A DNA stretch of 64,000 nucleotides from JAVVHH01 sp964613945. GTDB taxonomy: Bacteria > Pseudomonadota > Alphaproteobacteria > Acetobacterales > Acetobacteraceae. Shown one piece after another: positions 9,018 to 17,776 of the stretch; position 1 is the first letter of the stretch; each line of letters starts with the position of its first letter. A program made the translations under genes and the position numbers. The DNA is taken from NCBI GenBank assembly GCA_964613945.1, contig CAZTJC010000006.1, forward strand, positions 62,001 through 126,000, written 5' to 3'. The notes beneath the pieces are model-generated. The model did no database searches and had not been told where the DNA came from. It saw nothing but the letters and a program-made list of their open reading frames with translations.

Positions 9018-9098
9018 GCAGGGAACTCCACGTTGCGTGGGCGAATGATATATCCGATATCAATCGGAGCAACGTTTTTCGTAACGGGAGGCAAGACG
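9018..9098. promoter_or_regulatory. Divergent intergenic control region with nested inverted repeats
   Basis: This 81-bp gap separates the binding protein operon (minus) from the amidase (plus). It holds a perfect dyad TCCGAT-atca-ATCGGA at 9053-9068, and a second pair of perfect 7-bp arms, ACGTTGC at 9030-9036 and GCAACGT at 9069-9075, that brackets it. The amidase ribosome site (GGGAGG, 9086-9091) follows. The arrangement could be a regulator site serving both directions or a leader hairpin. No regulator gene lies beside it. Confidence 0.4.
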
Positions 9099-10517
9099 AT
9101 GGCCGACGACGATCTGCTGTTCACCACGGCGGCACGGGCCGCAGCGCTGATCAGGCAGGGCAAGCTGTCGCCTCTCGAGCTGATGCAGGCCGTGCTGGCG
9201 CGGGCGCATTCGGTTCAACCGTCGCTCAACCCATTCGCCGCGCTGCTGGATGATCGTGCGCTGGCCGAGGCTCAGGCGGCAACGGAGAGTCCCCGGCCGG
9301 ACCTGCCGCTGCATGGCGTGCCGATCAGCATCAAGGACCAGGTCGATGTCGGCGGCGTGCCCACCACCCATGGCTCGGCGATCCATGCGGGGGCCATCGC
9401 GTCCGATGACGACGTCACCGTGGCCCGCCTGCGCGCGGCCGGTGCCATCGTGTTCGCCAAGACGCATCTGCCGGAGTTCGGTCACAAGGGGCTGACCGAC
9501 GGTCCGAGCTTCGGCGTCACCCGCAACCCGTGGGACCCGGCCCGCACCCCCGGTGGTTCATCGGGCGGCGCGGCGGTCGCGGTCGCGTGCGGCGCCGGGC
9601 CGTTGGCGGTGGGCACGGACGGCGCCGGATCGGTCCGCATTCCGGCGGCGTGCTGCGGCTTGGTGGGGCTGAAGCCAACGCTTGGCTCGATCCCGTGGCA
9701 GCAGGCGACGGATGGGTTCGGCAACTACACCTATGCCGGACCGATGACCCGCAGCGTGACCGATGCGGCGCTGATGCGCGGCATCATGGTCGGCCCCGAC
9801 CCGGCAGACCCGTGGACGCTCGGCCGGGTGGAGGCGCCGTTGTCGCCGGGGCTGATCGGACATGACCTCAGCACGCTGCGCATCGGTGTCATCGAGCGGG
9901 CCGCCAATCCGCGCGTTCAGGCCGAGATGGCCGACAATGCCGCCGCCTCGATCGCGGCGCTCACCGATCTCGGCGCCTCGGCGGAGATCACGGGCACCGG
10001 CATCGACTGGATCGAATGGCCGGGTCGCGTCATGTACCAGGCCGGCTTCGCCGTCAGCCTGCGCGACCGGCTGCCGGCGTGGCGAGACAAGATGGACCCG
10101 ACGCTACTCGCCTTCATGGAGCGCGGCGACGGCTTCACGCTGGACCAATATCGGCAGGCGCAGTTTGCGCGCACGCGGCTGTTCCGTAGCATCCAATCGT
10201 TGTTCGATAGGTTTGACATGCTGATGATGCCGACGCTCTCGCGCACGGCCCTGCCTGCCGATTTCGACGCCGCGCACGACGAAGTCGAGATCGACGGCGA
10301 ACGCTGCGGCGTTACGCGGCAGGGGTGGAGCAGTTATGTCTACCCGTTCAACCTGACGGGTCACCCGGCACTGACGATCCCGTCCGGTTTCGACGCCTCC
10401 GGGCTGCCGACGGCGGTGCAGATGGTGGGGCGCTGGGGCGAGGATGTCGGCTTGCTTCGCCTGGGTGCGATCCTTGAAGTGGTCAGGCCGTGGGCAGCGC
10501 ACCGGCCTCGCATGTGA
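9099..10517 (+). CDS. Amidase signature family amidohydrolase
   Basis: 472 residues. The amidase-signature catalytic triad is complete: Lys79 in S-I-K-D, Ser154 in G-G-S-S-G-G and Ser178 in D-G-A-G-S-V-R. The ATG at 9099 is preceded by GGGAGGC at 9086 and gives the expected family N-terminus. Members hydrolyse carboxamides to acids and ammonia, or act as GatA; here there is no GatB/GatC nearby and the C-terminal half has the free-standing amidase form. It is divergent from the acylase/DMFase operon, so it probably handles a primary amide product or substrate of the same pathway. It ends 8 bp before the convergent MFS gene. Confidence 0.88.
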   Translation: MADDDLLFTTAARAAALIRQGKLSPLELMQAVLARAHSVQPSLNPFAALLDDRALAEAQAATESPRPDLPLHGVPISIKDQVDVGGVPTTHGSAIHAGAIASDDDVTVARLRAAGAIVFAKTHLPEFGHKGLTDGPSFGVTRNPWDPARTPGGSSGGAAVAVACGAGPLAVGTDGAGSVRIPAACCGLVGLKPTLGSIPWQQATDGFGNYTYAGPMTRSVTDAALMRGIMVGPDPADPWTLGRVEAPLSPGLIGHDLSTLRIGVIERAANPRVQAEMADNAAASIAALTDLGASAEITGTGIDWIEWPGRVMYQAGFAVSLRDRLPAWRDKMDPTLLAFMERGDGFTLDQYRQAQFARTRLFRSIQSLFDRFDMLMMPTLSRTALPADFDAAHDEVEIDGERCGVTRQGWSSYVYPFNLTGHPALTIPSGFDASGLPTAVQMVGRWGEDVGLLRLGAILEVVRPWAAHRPRM

Positions 10518-10525
10518 GGCGCTGA

Positions 10526-12064
10526 TCAGTCGCCACTTGCTGGCGTCTTTGTCACGTCCCGCCGTGTCGAGACTTTCGATCCGCGGTGGCGCACCCGGAA
10601 TGACCGGCTCACCCGTGCGAACCGGCTAAGGCCTGGACTGGCCGAGTCCGGCCCGGGATGGCCCGAAAGCTGCCGCCCAGCTTCCGCCGGCAGCCTGGCA
10701 CAAAGCGGCGATGCAATGAGCGACAACGCCGTCACCACCAGAAAGGCGATGCTGTAGTCCTGGACCAGGGCTCGGGGATGGCCAAGCACTGTCATCGACG
10801 CCGCCAACGCCCCGCTTGCCACGCAGATGCCGAGCGTCAGGTTGAGCTGCTGGAACGTCGTGTAGAAGCTCGTGGCAGCACTCATCTGCGGCTGCGGTAT
10901 GTCTGCATAGGCGATGGTGTTGTAGGCAATGAACTGCAGCGACTGAAAGAAGCCGCCCACCAGCAGCAGCCCATAGATCGCGCTGATCGGCCAGGACGGG
11001 CGCAGTGCCGCCGTGCCCGCCAGGAACAGGCTTGCGATCACGCCGTTCCAGATCATGACCCGGCGAAAGCCCCAACGCCTCAATGCCGGCTTGGCACTGA
11101 GCCGCATCAGCATGGACCCGGCGCTGCTGGCGAAGGTGACCAGGCCGCTGGACAGCGCGCTCCAGCCGAAACCGAGCTGAAGCATCATCGGCAGCAGGAA
11201 CGGAATCGCACCCGCGGCAATGCGGCTCAACCCGCCCCCGAGCACGGACAGGCCAAAGGTCGGCACCGCCATCAGCCGGAAATCCAGCACGGGTTCCGGG
11301 TGCCGGCGCGCATGCCGGACATAAAGGGCACCGCTGCCGAGGCCGACCAGCACGATGGTTGCCGCGAACCAGGCCGACGCCTCCCCCCGCGCCACGGTTT
11401 CCAGCCCGAACATGAGGCAAGACAGTGACACGCCGGACAGCAGCAGGCCTTTGACGTCGAAGCTGCTCGGCCGCGTCTCGCGGACGTTGGGAATGAGACG
11501 GAGCGCCAGCACGATGCCCAGCACGCCAATCGGCACGTTGATATAGAAGATCCAGTGCCACGACAGGGTCGACACCAGGAACCCGCCCAGCGGTGGCCCG
11601 AGGATCGGGCCGAACTGCGCGGGCACCATCAGCCAGGTCATGGCACTCACCAGCTCCGCCTTGGACACGGAGCGAAGCAGGACCAGCCGACCGATCGGCA
11701 CCATCATGGCGCCACCGATGCCCTGCACGATGCGCGACGTCACCAGGAACGGCAGGCTGGTGGCGAGCCCGCAGAGCATGGAGCCGACGGTGAACAGCGC
11801 AATGGCGGAACAGAACACGGTGCGCGACCCGAAACGGTCCGCAACCTTGCCGCTGATGGGGATGAACACGGCCAGGCTGAGCAGATAGGACGTCAGGGCG
11901 ACGTTCATGTTCAAAGGCGCGGTGCCGAAAGACTCCGCCATCTTCGGCAGGGCGGTCGCGAGCACGGTTCCGTCCAGCTGCTCCATGAACAACGCACTGG
12001 CCACGATCAAGGCCACCGTGCGGTGACTAGGTCCTTGCTGTCCTTGTTCGTTGGGGCTGGTCAT
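10526..12064 (-). CDS. DHA2-type MFS drug efflux transporter
   Basis: 512 residues from the ATG at 12064; an in-frame ATG at 12142 would add 26 basic residues that are not typical, so the start is uncertain. The first helix carries the DHA2-like motif L-F-M-E-Q-L-D-G-T-V-L-A-T-A-L-P near residue 25, then motif A G-K-V-A-D-R-F-G-S-R near residue 72. About 14 hydrophobic segments can be counted, as in the EmrB/QacA group. The C-terminal tail of about 40 residues is basic and serine/arginine-rich and probably cytoplasmic. No MFP (EmrA) partner is adjacent. Substrate unknown. Confidence 0.85.
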   Translation of the reverse strand: MTSPNEQGQQGPSHRTVALIVASALFMEQLDGTVLATALPKMAESFGTAPLNMNVALTSYLLSLAVFIPISGKVADRFGSRTVFCSAIALFTVGSMLCGLATSLPFLVTSRIVQGIGGAMMVPIGRLVLLRSVSKAELVSAMTWLMVPAQFGPILGPPLGGFLVSTLSWHWIFYINVPIGVLGIVLALRLIPNVRETRPSSFDVKGLLLSGVSLSCLMFGLETVARGEASAWFAATIVLVGLGSGALYVRHARRHPEPVLDFRLMAVPTFGLSVLGGGLSRIAAGAIPFLLPMMLQLGFGWSALSSGLVTFASSAGSMLMRLSAKPALRRWGFRRVMIWNGVIASLFLAGTAALRPSWPISAIYGLLLVGGFFQSLQFIAYNTIAYADIPQPQMSAATSFYTTFQQLNLTLGICVASGALAASMTVLGHPRALVQDYSIAFLVVTALSLIASPLCARLPAEAGRQLSGHPGPDSASPGLSRFARVSRSFRVRHRGSKVSTRRDVTKTPASGD

Positions 12065-12326
12065 CGCCCGCCCGGCCCGGCGCTTGATGGCCCGCTTCGT
12101 GAGCGTGTTCAGCAACGAGCGTGCTGTTTTCCTGAAAGGCATCGGCCGATCATCGTCCGTCGTGGTCGATGCCGATAGACCACGTTTCGAGTTTCCGGGA
12201 CACCATCGTCTAGATCTCGGCTGCTACCTCAGGCTCCGCCCGACCCTGATGGCCCGGCCGCTTTTGGCAGGGAATAACGGCTGAATGTAGCTGCCTGCCC
12301 GAGCAATGTTTCGCTTGCGCGATCTT

Positions 12327-13490
12327 TCACGCAGAGAGTTCGTGCATCCTTTGAATTAGATCCGACTTGCCCTCGAAACCGATCCCTGGGAGATCAGGCA
12401 TGGTGACGCGTCCATTTTCCACGCGCACCCCGTCCGGGAAACCACCATAGGGTTGGAACAAGTCCGGGTAGCTCTCGTTGCCACCCAGCCCGAGGCCGGC
12501 GGCGATCATCAACGACATCTGGTGCCCGCCGTGCGGGATGCAGCGAGAGGGCGACCAGCCGAACTGCTGTAGCACCTCCAGGGTCCGGAGATATTCAACC
12601 AGGCCGTAAGAAAGCGCGCAGTCGAACTGTAGCCAATCCCGGTCCGGGCGCATGCCGCCGTAGCGCAGCAGATTACGCGCATCCTGATGCGAGAACAGGT
12701 TCTCACCGGTGGCCATGGGGCCCGGGTAGAATTCCGACATCGCGGCCTGCAGCGCGTAGTCGAGCGGGTCGCCGATCTCCTCGTACCAGAACAGGGGATA
12801 GTCGCGCAGCATTTTGCCATAGGCGATGCCGGTTTCGAGGTCGAAACGGCCATTTGCGTCGACGGCGAGTTGCGCCTGGCTGCCGATCTCGTGGAGGACG
12901 GCCTCGATGCGGGTGCGATCCTCGTCGAGGGAGGCGCCGCCGATCTTCATCTTGACGACGGTGTAGCCACGGTCGAGGTAGCCGCGCATCTCGGCCCGCA
13001 GCGCCGAGTTGTCCTTGCCCGGGTAGTAGTAGCCGCCGGCAGCGTAGACGAACACGCTGGGATCGGCGGTGCGTCCATGGCGTTCGGCCAGGAGGCGGAA
13101 CAGCGGCTTACCCTCGATTTTGGCGACGGCATCCCAGATCGCCATGTCGAGGGTTCCCACGGCGACGGAGCGTTCGCCATGACCACCGGGCTTCTCGTTC
13201 TGCATCATGGCGGCCCAGACCTTGGCCGGATCGATGTTGTCGCGCGCTTCGTCCATCAGGCTCTTGGGGTCGGCTTCGAGGATGCGAGTGCGGAAGCGTT
13301 CGCGGATCAGCCCGCCCTGGCCGTACCGACCGTTCGAGTTGAAGCCGTAGCCGACGACCGGCTTGCCATCCCGCACCACGTCGGTGATCACGGCCACCAG
13401 GCTCGTCGTCATCTTGGTGAAATCGATATAGGCGTTGCGAATGGGGGACGAGATCGGTTGCGTGATCTCGCGGACATCGACGATGCGCAT
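12327..13490 (-). CDS. tarD: D(-)-tartrate dehydratase, enolase superfamily
   Basis: 387 residues, near-identical in many stretches to what I remember of Bradyrhizobium japonicum TarD. Expected catalytic residues are all present: Lys100, Lys182 in K-M-K-I-G-G, metal ligands Asp211, Glu237 and Glu263, and His320 in I-P-H-G-G-H-Q. The enzyme dehydrates D-tartrate to oxaloacetate with Mg2+. A ribosome site (GGAGAG) lies just before the ATG. It is the last gene of the IclR-headed operon, 36 bp after the SDR gene. This is one of the most secure functional calls in the window. Confidence 0.93.
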   Translation of the reverse strand: MRIVDVREITQPISSPIRNAYIDFTKMTTSLVAVITDVVRDGKPVVGYGFNSNGRYGQGGLIRERFRTRILEADPKSLMDEARDNIDPAKVWAAMMQNEKPGGHGERSVAVGTLDMAIWDAVAKIEGKPLFRLLAERHGRTADPSVFVYAAGGYYYPGKDNSALRAEMRGYLDRGYTVVKMKIGGASLDEDRTRIEAVLHEIGSQAQLAVDANGRFDLETGIAYGKMLRDYPLFWYEEIGDPLDYALQAAMSEFYPGPMATGENLFSHQDARNLLRYGGMRPDRDWLQFDCALSYGLVEYLRTLEVLQQFGWSPSRCIPHGGHQMSLMIAAGLGLGGNESYPDLFQPYGGFPDGVRVENGRVTMPDLPGIGFEGKSDLIQRMHELSA

Positions 13491-13526
13491 GGTGGGCTCT
13501 CCGTTCGAACGACGGTGCGGGAGGAA

Positions 13527-14198
13527 CTACAGCGAGGCGCCGCCGCAGACGACGATCTGTTGGCCGGTGATCGCGGCGGCCTCGTCACCGAGGAGGAACG
13601 ACACGAGTGCGGCGACTTCGCCGGGCTGCACGAAGCGGCCGATCGGGGGCATGCGGGGTGAGACGCTGCCGCGCGCCGGATCTTTGAGCATGGGGGTTTC
13701 GGTCGCGCCGGGGGCGACGACGTTGACCGTGATGCCGTGCGGCGCGACCTCGGCGGCCCAGGAGCGGGCAAGGCCGACCAGCGCGGCCTTGCTGGCAGCA
13801 TACTGGCTGCGACCCGGCGAACCAGTGGCGGTGCGGCTGCCGATCAGGACCACGCGCCCGCCCGCCGTCATCGCTGGCAGGAGAATGTCGGCCAGCATGG
13901 CGGCACAGTCGACGTGCAGGCGCCACATCGCCGCGCCCTCGCTTTGCTCAAGGCTGCCGAGCGGGGCGACGCGGAGGATGCCGGCCGCATGCACCAGTGC
14001 CTGCACCGACAGGTCGGCCAATGCCTCGCGCAGTTCGGCCGCCGTCACGCTGGCGAGATCCAGCGCGAGATGGTCGATACCGGGCGCGGGCGGCGAACGA
14101 CTGATGCCGGTGACGGCCCAGCCCTGCGCCAGCAGGCGCTCGGCGATGGCGGCGCCGATCCCGGAGCTGGCGCCGGTGACGACGGCCCGGCGCATCAT
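13527..14198 (-). CDS. SDR family NAD(P)-dependent oxidoreductase
   Basis: 223 residues. The classical short-chain dehydrogenase pattern is present: T-G-A-S-S-G-I-G near residue 8 for dinucleotide binding, H-A-A-G near residue 72, and catalytic Ser in I-G-S-R with Y-A-A-S-K near residue 135. The C-terminus G-Q-Q-I-V-V-C-G-G-A is typical. The start at 14198 is chosen because ATGATG there overlaps the stop of the sialidase-like gene. Its operon suggests oxidation or reduction of a sugar acid. The substrate cannot be read from sequence. Confidence 0.85.
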   Translation of the reverse strand: MMRRAVVTGASSGIGAAIAERLLAQGWAVTGISRSPPAPGIDHLALDLASVTAAELREALADLSVQALVHAAGILRVAPLGSLEQSEGAAMWRLHVDCAAMLADILLPAMTAGGRVVLIGSRTATGSPGRSQYAASKAALVGLARSWAAEVAPHGITVNVVAPGATETPMLKDPARGSVSPRMPPIGRFVQPGEVAALVSFLLGDEAAAITGQQIVVCGGASL

Positions 14199-15403
14199 CC
14201 CTGGCGGACCCAATCTTCCGACACGCGGGCATATTTGATCGCCTGGCGGTAGTAGGTGAAGGCGATATGGATCGCGCCGTCCGCGCCCTGCTTGACCGAC
14301 GGGTAGGAGTATTCACGGTTCAGCTTCTCGCGCGAGTTGTTGGTCATGCAGAAGCCGTCGCCGACATCGAGATTGCGGCGATAGGGCCAGGTACGGCCGC
14401 CATCTTCGGAGATCGCGAGCGTCATCGGCGCGCGCGGCACGCCCCAGATCGCGGTGCGCTGGCCGGGTTGGGCGACCGGGTTGGTCAGCCCGGTGCCGTC
14501 ATCCTCGAGGTCGTCGTAGAGCGAGGCGCGGCGGTCCGTGCTGTCGGCGGCGCTGATGTCGTTGAACACGAGGGCGAGGTGGCCGTTGCCCAGCTTGGTG
14601 AACTGGATCGACGAGTTGTTGTTCGGCAGCGCCGTGGGCACCGGGGCGGACCAAGTCCGACCGCGGTCGGAGGACCGGGTCTCGTAGATGCTGTCCGCCC
14701 AGCGCGAGCGGAACAGGCCCAGCAAGGTCCCGTCGGCCAGTTGCTCGATGCCCATGTGGACGCAGCCGAGGCTGTCCGGCACCTCGGCCTCCGTCCAGGT
14801 GGCGCCGCCATCGGAGGAGATGCGCACCGCGCTGGTGTCGTAGCTACCGTTCCAGCGTTCGCCGGGTCGGCCGTGGCAGTACCAGATCGGCAGCAGGATA
14901 TCGCCGTTGTCGAGCACGGTCGGCGGCTGGCGCACGAAGATACCGGAGGTGCCGACCGCGTCGAACAGGGTGCTGACCGGACCCCAGCTACGGCCACCAT
15001 CGGCCGAGGTGCGGCGGCGGACGATGGCGGTGTCCTGGTTGCCGGAAAGCTGGGCGGTCCAGATCAGCCACAGCGTGCCGTCCGGAGCGGGGAACAGGAT
15101 CGGGTTCTGTTCGGAACGGCCAGGGTCGTCGGACAGCTTCTCCGGCGGCAGCCAGCGGTCGCTGCCGGCGGGCAGGCGCGCGCAGTAGGCGGAGATGTCC
15201 GGGATGCCTTCCTGCGTGCCGCCGAACCAGGTGCAGAGGATATCGCCACCCGGCTGCACGAGCAGGTTAGCGGCATGGTTCTGCAGGCAGGGAGAGGGAA
15301 TGAAGGCTTCGAGGCGGACCGGGTCACCGGGGCGGGGACGGAGTTGGTCCGCGTCCGGCTGGCCGAGCCGCGGATCGGTGGTGTCGATTACGAAGTCCAT
15401 CAT
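14195..15403 (-). CDS. Sialidase-fold (BNR repeat) protein, cytoplasmic
   Basis: 402 residues with four recognisable Asp-box repeats of the form S-x-D-x-G-x-T/S-W (near residues 140, 205, 245 and 335), which mark a six-bladed beta-propeller as in sialidases and BNR_2 proteins. There is no signal peptide, unlike secreted sialidases. I do not see a clear N-terminal R-I-P motif, so classical sialic-acid cleavage is doubtful; related proteins may be lyases or glycosidases acting on imported oligosaccharides. The gene overlaps both neighbours by 4 nt (ATGA), which places it firmly within the symporter/SDR/tarD operon. Confidence 0.78.
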   Translation of the reverse strand: MMDFVIDTTDPRLGQPDADQLRPRPGDPVRLEAFIPSPCLQNHAANLLVQPGGDILCTWFGGTQEGIPDISAYCARLPAGSDRWLPPEKLSDDPGRSEQNPILFPAPDGTLWLIWTAQLSGNQDTAIVRRRTSADGGRSWGPVSTLFDAVGTSGIFVRQPPTVLDNGDILLPIWYCHGRPGERWNGSYDTSAVRISSDGGATWTEAEVPDSLGCVHMGIEQLADGTLLGLFRSRWADSIYETRSSDRGRTWSAPVPTALPNNNSSIQFTKLGNGHLALVFNDISAADSTDRRASLYDDLEDDGTGLTNPVAQPGQRTAIWGVPRAPMTLAISEDGGRTWPYRRNLDVGDGFCMTNNSREKLNREYSYPSVKQGADGAIHIAFTYYRQAIKYARVSEDWVRQG

Positions 15404-16809
15404 GCGCCTCCCGTGATGTGGCCGCTCATCACCGGGGTCTTGGGCGTGTTCAGGGCACGCTCAACCAGCATGACGACGATCGGGGTGACGGCGGCGACAT
15501 ACATGTTGTCGATGCCGTAGGGGTTGCCGAGAATGTACCAGACCGAGGTCGCGACGGCGGAGGCGAGCAAGCCCAGGGTGGCGCCGAGGCTGCTGCGGAA
15601 CATCGGCAGGTAGAAGCCGATCAGGGCGACGATGGAGATCGAGAGCCGCAGCGCGCGGGTGAAGAACGACAGCTTGAGGATCTCGGGCACGAAGAAGACG
15701 AAGATCAGCGGCACAAAGGCAACGACCAGCGAGACGACGCGGGTCATCTGCAGCTCGCGCGCGCCTTGCGGCTTGAGCCAGGGCACCAGGAAGTCGCGCA
15801 TGACCAGCGAGACGATGGCGAGCGCTACGGTGCAGACGCTGACGAACACGGAGGCGACCAGCGCGGTGGTGACCAGCCCGGCCAGCAGCGGGTTCATGCC
15901 CTGCAGGAACACCGGCAGCGCGAACAGGCTCTTGATCTCGGGATGCACGACCTTGGCGGCGACGCCGATCAGCGCCAGGGCGATGCCGAGCGGGAAGCAC
16001 AGCGCGGCCGAGTAGAAGCTGGCGCGGCGGGCCTGATTGGCGTCGGTGCAGGACGAGATGGCCTGCATGATGAACTGCGTCGAGAAGATCGCGCCGATGG
16101 TGCCGATGGTCCAGGCGACGATGGTGCTACCGCCGATGGCGCCGTCCCAGGTGAAGTATTGCGGCGGCAGGGCGTTGACCATCGGGGTGATGCCGCCGGT
16201 GGCGTAGAGAGCGACGGCGAGGATGATGCCGACGCCGATGAGCTTGATGGCGCTGTGCAGCACGGTGACGTAGGCGACGCCCTTCAGGCCGCCGAACACG
16301 TAGTAGAAGGTGCTGACGAAGGCGATCATCACCATGGCCTGCGGCAACGACACCTTCATAACGGTGGCGATGGCGGCGGCACCGCTGATGTAGTTGCCGA
16401 CGTTCACCAGCAGCAGCGCGTAGATCATGATCAACGACACGGTGAGCATGGTCGAGCGGCCGTATTTCTGCGCGATGGCGGCGGAGATCGTATACTCGCC
16501 GGAGCCGTAGAGACGCCTGACGAAGAACAAGCCGAACAGGACGAAGCCGATCGAGGCGCCGAGCACCGACCAGGATGCGGCCAGGCCATTCGAGAAGGCC
16601 TCCTGCGCCGTGCCGATGGTGGATTTGGCGCCGACGAATTCCGACATCAGCAACACGCCGACCACGGCCGCCGGCAGAGAGCGGGAGGCGGTCATGAACT
16701 GCGCGTTGGTGGTGCTACGCAGGCGGTAGGTGAGCCAGCTTGTGAAGATGATGTAGCCCACCACCATCGCGAGGATGATGGCGGTATCGGTCGAACCGAA
16801 CGTATCCAT
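15400..16809 (-). CDS. Sodium:solute symporter (SSS family)
   Basis: 469 residues with about 13 hydrophobic segments. Family landmarks include the N-terminal segment with S-R-S-L-P-A near residue 43, the G-T-A-Q-E-A-F region near residue 67, and the first-helix-bundle pattern G-S-G-E-Y-T-I-S near residue 102. A strong ribosome site (GGGAGGAAA) precedes the ATG. SSS proteins take up sugars, sialic acid, carboxylates or vitamins with Na+. In this operon it is the only transporter, so it probably imports the acidic sugar that the enzymes degrade. Confidence 0.88.
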   Translation of the reverse strand: MDTFGSTDTAIILAMVVGYIIFTSWLTYRLRSTTNAQFMTASRSLPAAVVGVLLMSEFVGAKSTIGTAQEAFSNGLAASWSVLGASIGFVLFGLFFVRRLYGSGEYTISAAIAQKYGRSTMLTVSLIMIYALLLVNVGNYISGAAAIATVMKVSLPQAMVMIAFVSTFYYVFGGLKGVAYVTVLHSAIKLIGVGIILAVALYATGGITPMVNALPPQYFTWDGAIGGSTIVAWTIGTIGAIFSTQFIMQAISSCTDANQARRASFYSAALCFPLGIALALIGVAAKVVHPEIKSLFALPVFLQGMNPLLAGLVTTALVASVFVSVCTVALAIVSLVMRDFLVPWLKPQGARELQMTRVVSLVVAFVPLIFVFFVPEILKLSFFTRALRLSISIVALIGFYLPMFRSSLGATLGLLASAVATSVWYILGNPYGIDNMYVAAVTPIVVMLVERALNTPKTPVMSGHITGGA

Positions 16810-16845
16810 GTCTTGTTTCCTCCCAGTTCTATTGTTGTTTGGTCG

Positions 16846-17763
16846 TCAGAGTTTCGAGCGTTCGACCTCGGTCAGAGGCAGCAAAGGCGGGCGGACCGTG
16901 GCCCAGTCGGGATTGCCGGTTCGTTCGGCCAACAGCGCCTTGATCGAAGCGAGCTGGGCGAACTGCGAAACGCGGTTGCGCATGGCGACGGCGCGGCCGT
17001 GCGCGGCTTGGACCGCATCAGCCTGGGCTGGGTCGGCATGGTGGCGGTAGATGACGGCCAGGTCGGCCGACACCAGGTTGGAGGCGGCGGTGATGCAGCC
17101 GGCGCCGCCGGCCTGCAGCAACGGCAGCAGCAGCGGGTCGGCACCGGCCAGGACCGCGAAGCCGGGGAAGGCGTCGACCAGAGCCTTCATGTTGGCGAGG
17201 TCGCCCGAGGAGTCCTTCAGGCCGACGAACACGCCCGGGAAAGCGTCGCGCAGCCGGGCAATCACCGGGATCGGGATCGGGACGGCCGAAAACATCGGGA
17301 TGTGGTAGAGCACGACGCGCAGCCGCGGGTCCGCCACGCGGTCGACGATCGCGGCGTAGGAGGCGAACAGACCATCGTCGCCGATGCCTTTGTAGTAGAA
17401 GGGCGGCAGCATGACGACGGTGGTGACGCCCATCGACAGGGCGTGCTTGGTGAGGTCGACAGTCTCGGTCAGGGCGGTGACGCCGGTGCCGGGGAGCAGC
17501 TTGTCGGGCGCAATACCGCCGGTGACCGCGCTCTCGAGCAGCGCCTTGCGTTCGGCGCCGGAGAAGGAATTGGCCTCGCCGGTGGTGCCGAGCATGGCGA
17601 CGCCGTCGCAGCCATTGGCCAGGAGATGCCGGCAATGCTCAACAAAGGCGGCGTGATCGGGCGTGAGATCAGCGCGCATCGGGGTGCAGGCTGCGCTGAA
17701 CACGCCGGTCGGGTGAAGGGCGGTCGAGAGGTCCGGCTGCGCGGTGACCATCGTATCGGGCAT
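16846..17763 (-). CDS. Dihydrodipicolinate synthase / N-acetylneuraminate lyase family protein
   Basis: 305 residues. The TIM-barrel lyase pattern is complete: G-T-T-G-E-A near residue 59, Tyr153 in V-V-L-Y-H-I-P and the Schiff-base Lys183 in G-L-K-D-S-S-G-D. The ATG at 17763 has GAAGGAGA about 8 bp upstream and removes an unrelated upstream open frame. The family includes DapA, NanA, KDG aldolase and ketodeoxyglucarate dehydratase. The lack of a lysine-synthesis neighbourhood and the presence of sugar-acid genes argue for a catabolic 2-keto-3-deoxy sugar aldolase or dehydratase rather than DapA. Confidence 0.85.
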   Translation of the reverse strand: MPDTMVTAQPDLSTALHPTGVFSAACTPMRADLTPDHAAFVEHCRHLLANGCDGVAMLGTTGEANSFSGAERKALLESAVTGGIAPDKLLPGTGVTALTETVDLTKHALSMGVTTVVMLPPFYYKGIGDDGLFASYAAIVDRVADPRLRVVLYHIPMFSAVPIPIPVIARLRDAFPGVFVGLKDSSGDLANMKALVDAFPGFAVLAGADPLLLPLLQAGGAGCITAASNLVSADLAVIYRHHADPAQADAVQAAHGRAVAMRNRVSQFAQLASIKALLAERTGNPDWATVRPPLLPLTEVERSKL

Positions 17764-17776
17764 GGAGCGTTCTCCT

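Noticed and set aside
8244..9098. Upstream in-frame extension of the amidase gene
   Set aside because: It covers the divergent binding-protein gene, lacks family likeness and has no ribosome site; the ATG at 9099 has a good one.
10531..10550. Hairpin CGCCA-cttgc-TGGCG followed by TCTTT, possible terminator for the amidase gene
   Set aside because: The stem is only 5 bp, it lies inside the convergent MFS coding end and the T-run is interrupted; too weak to call.
16846..17763. DapA (lysine synthesis) for the DHDPS-family gene
   Set aside because: It sits in a catabolic sugar-acid operon with no lysine or wall-synthesis neighbours; a catabolic aldolase/dehydratase is more likely.
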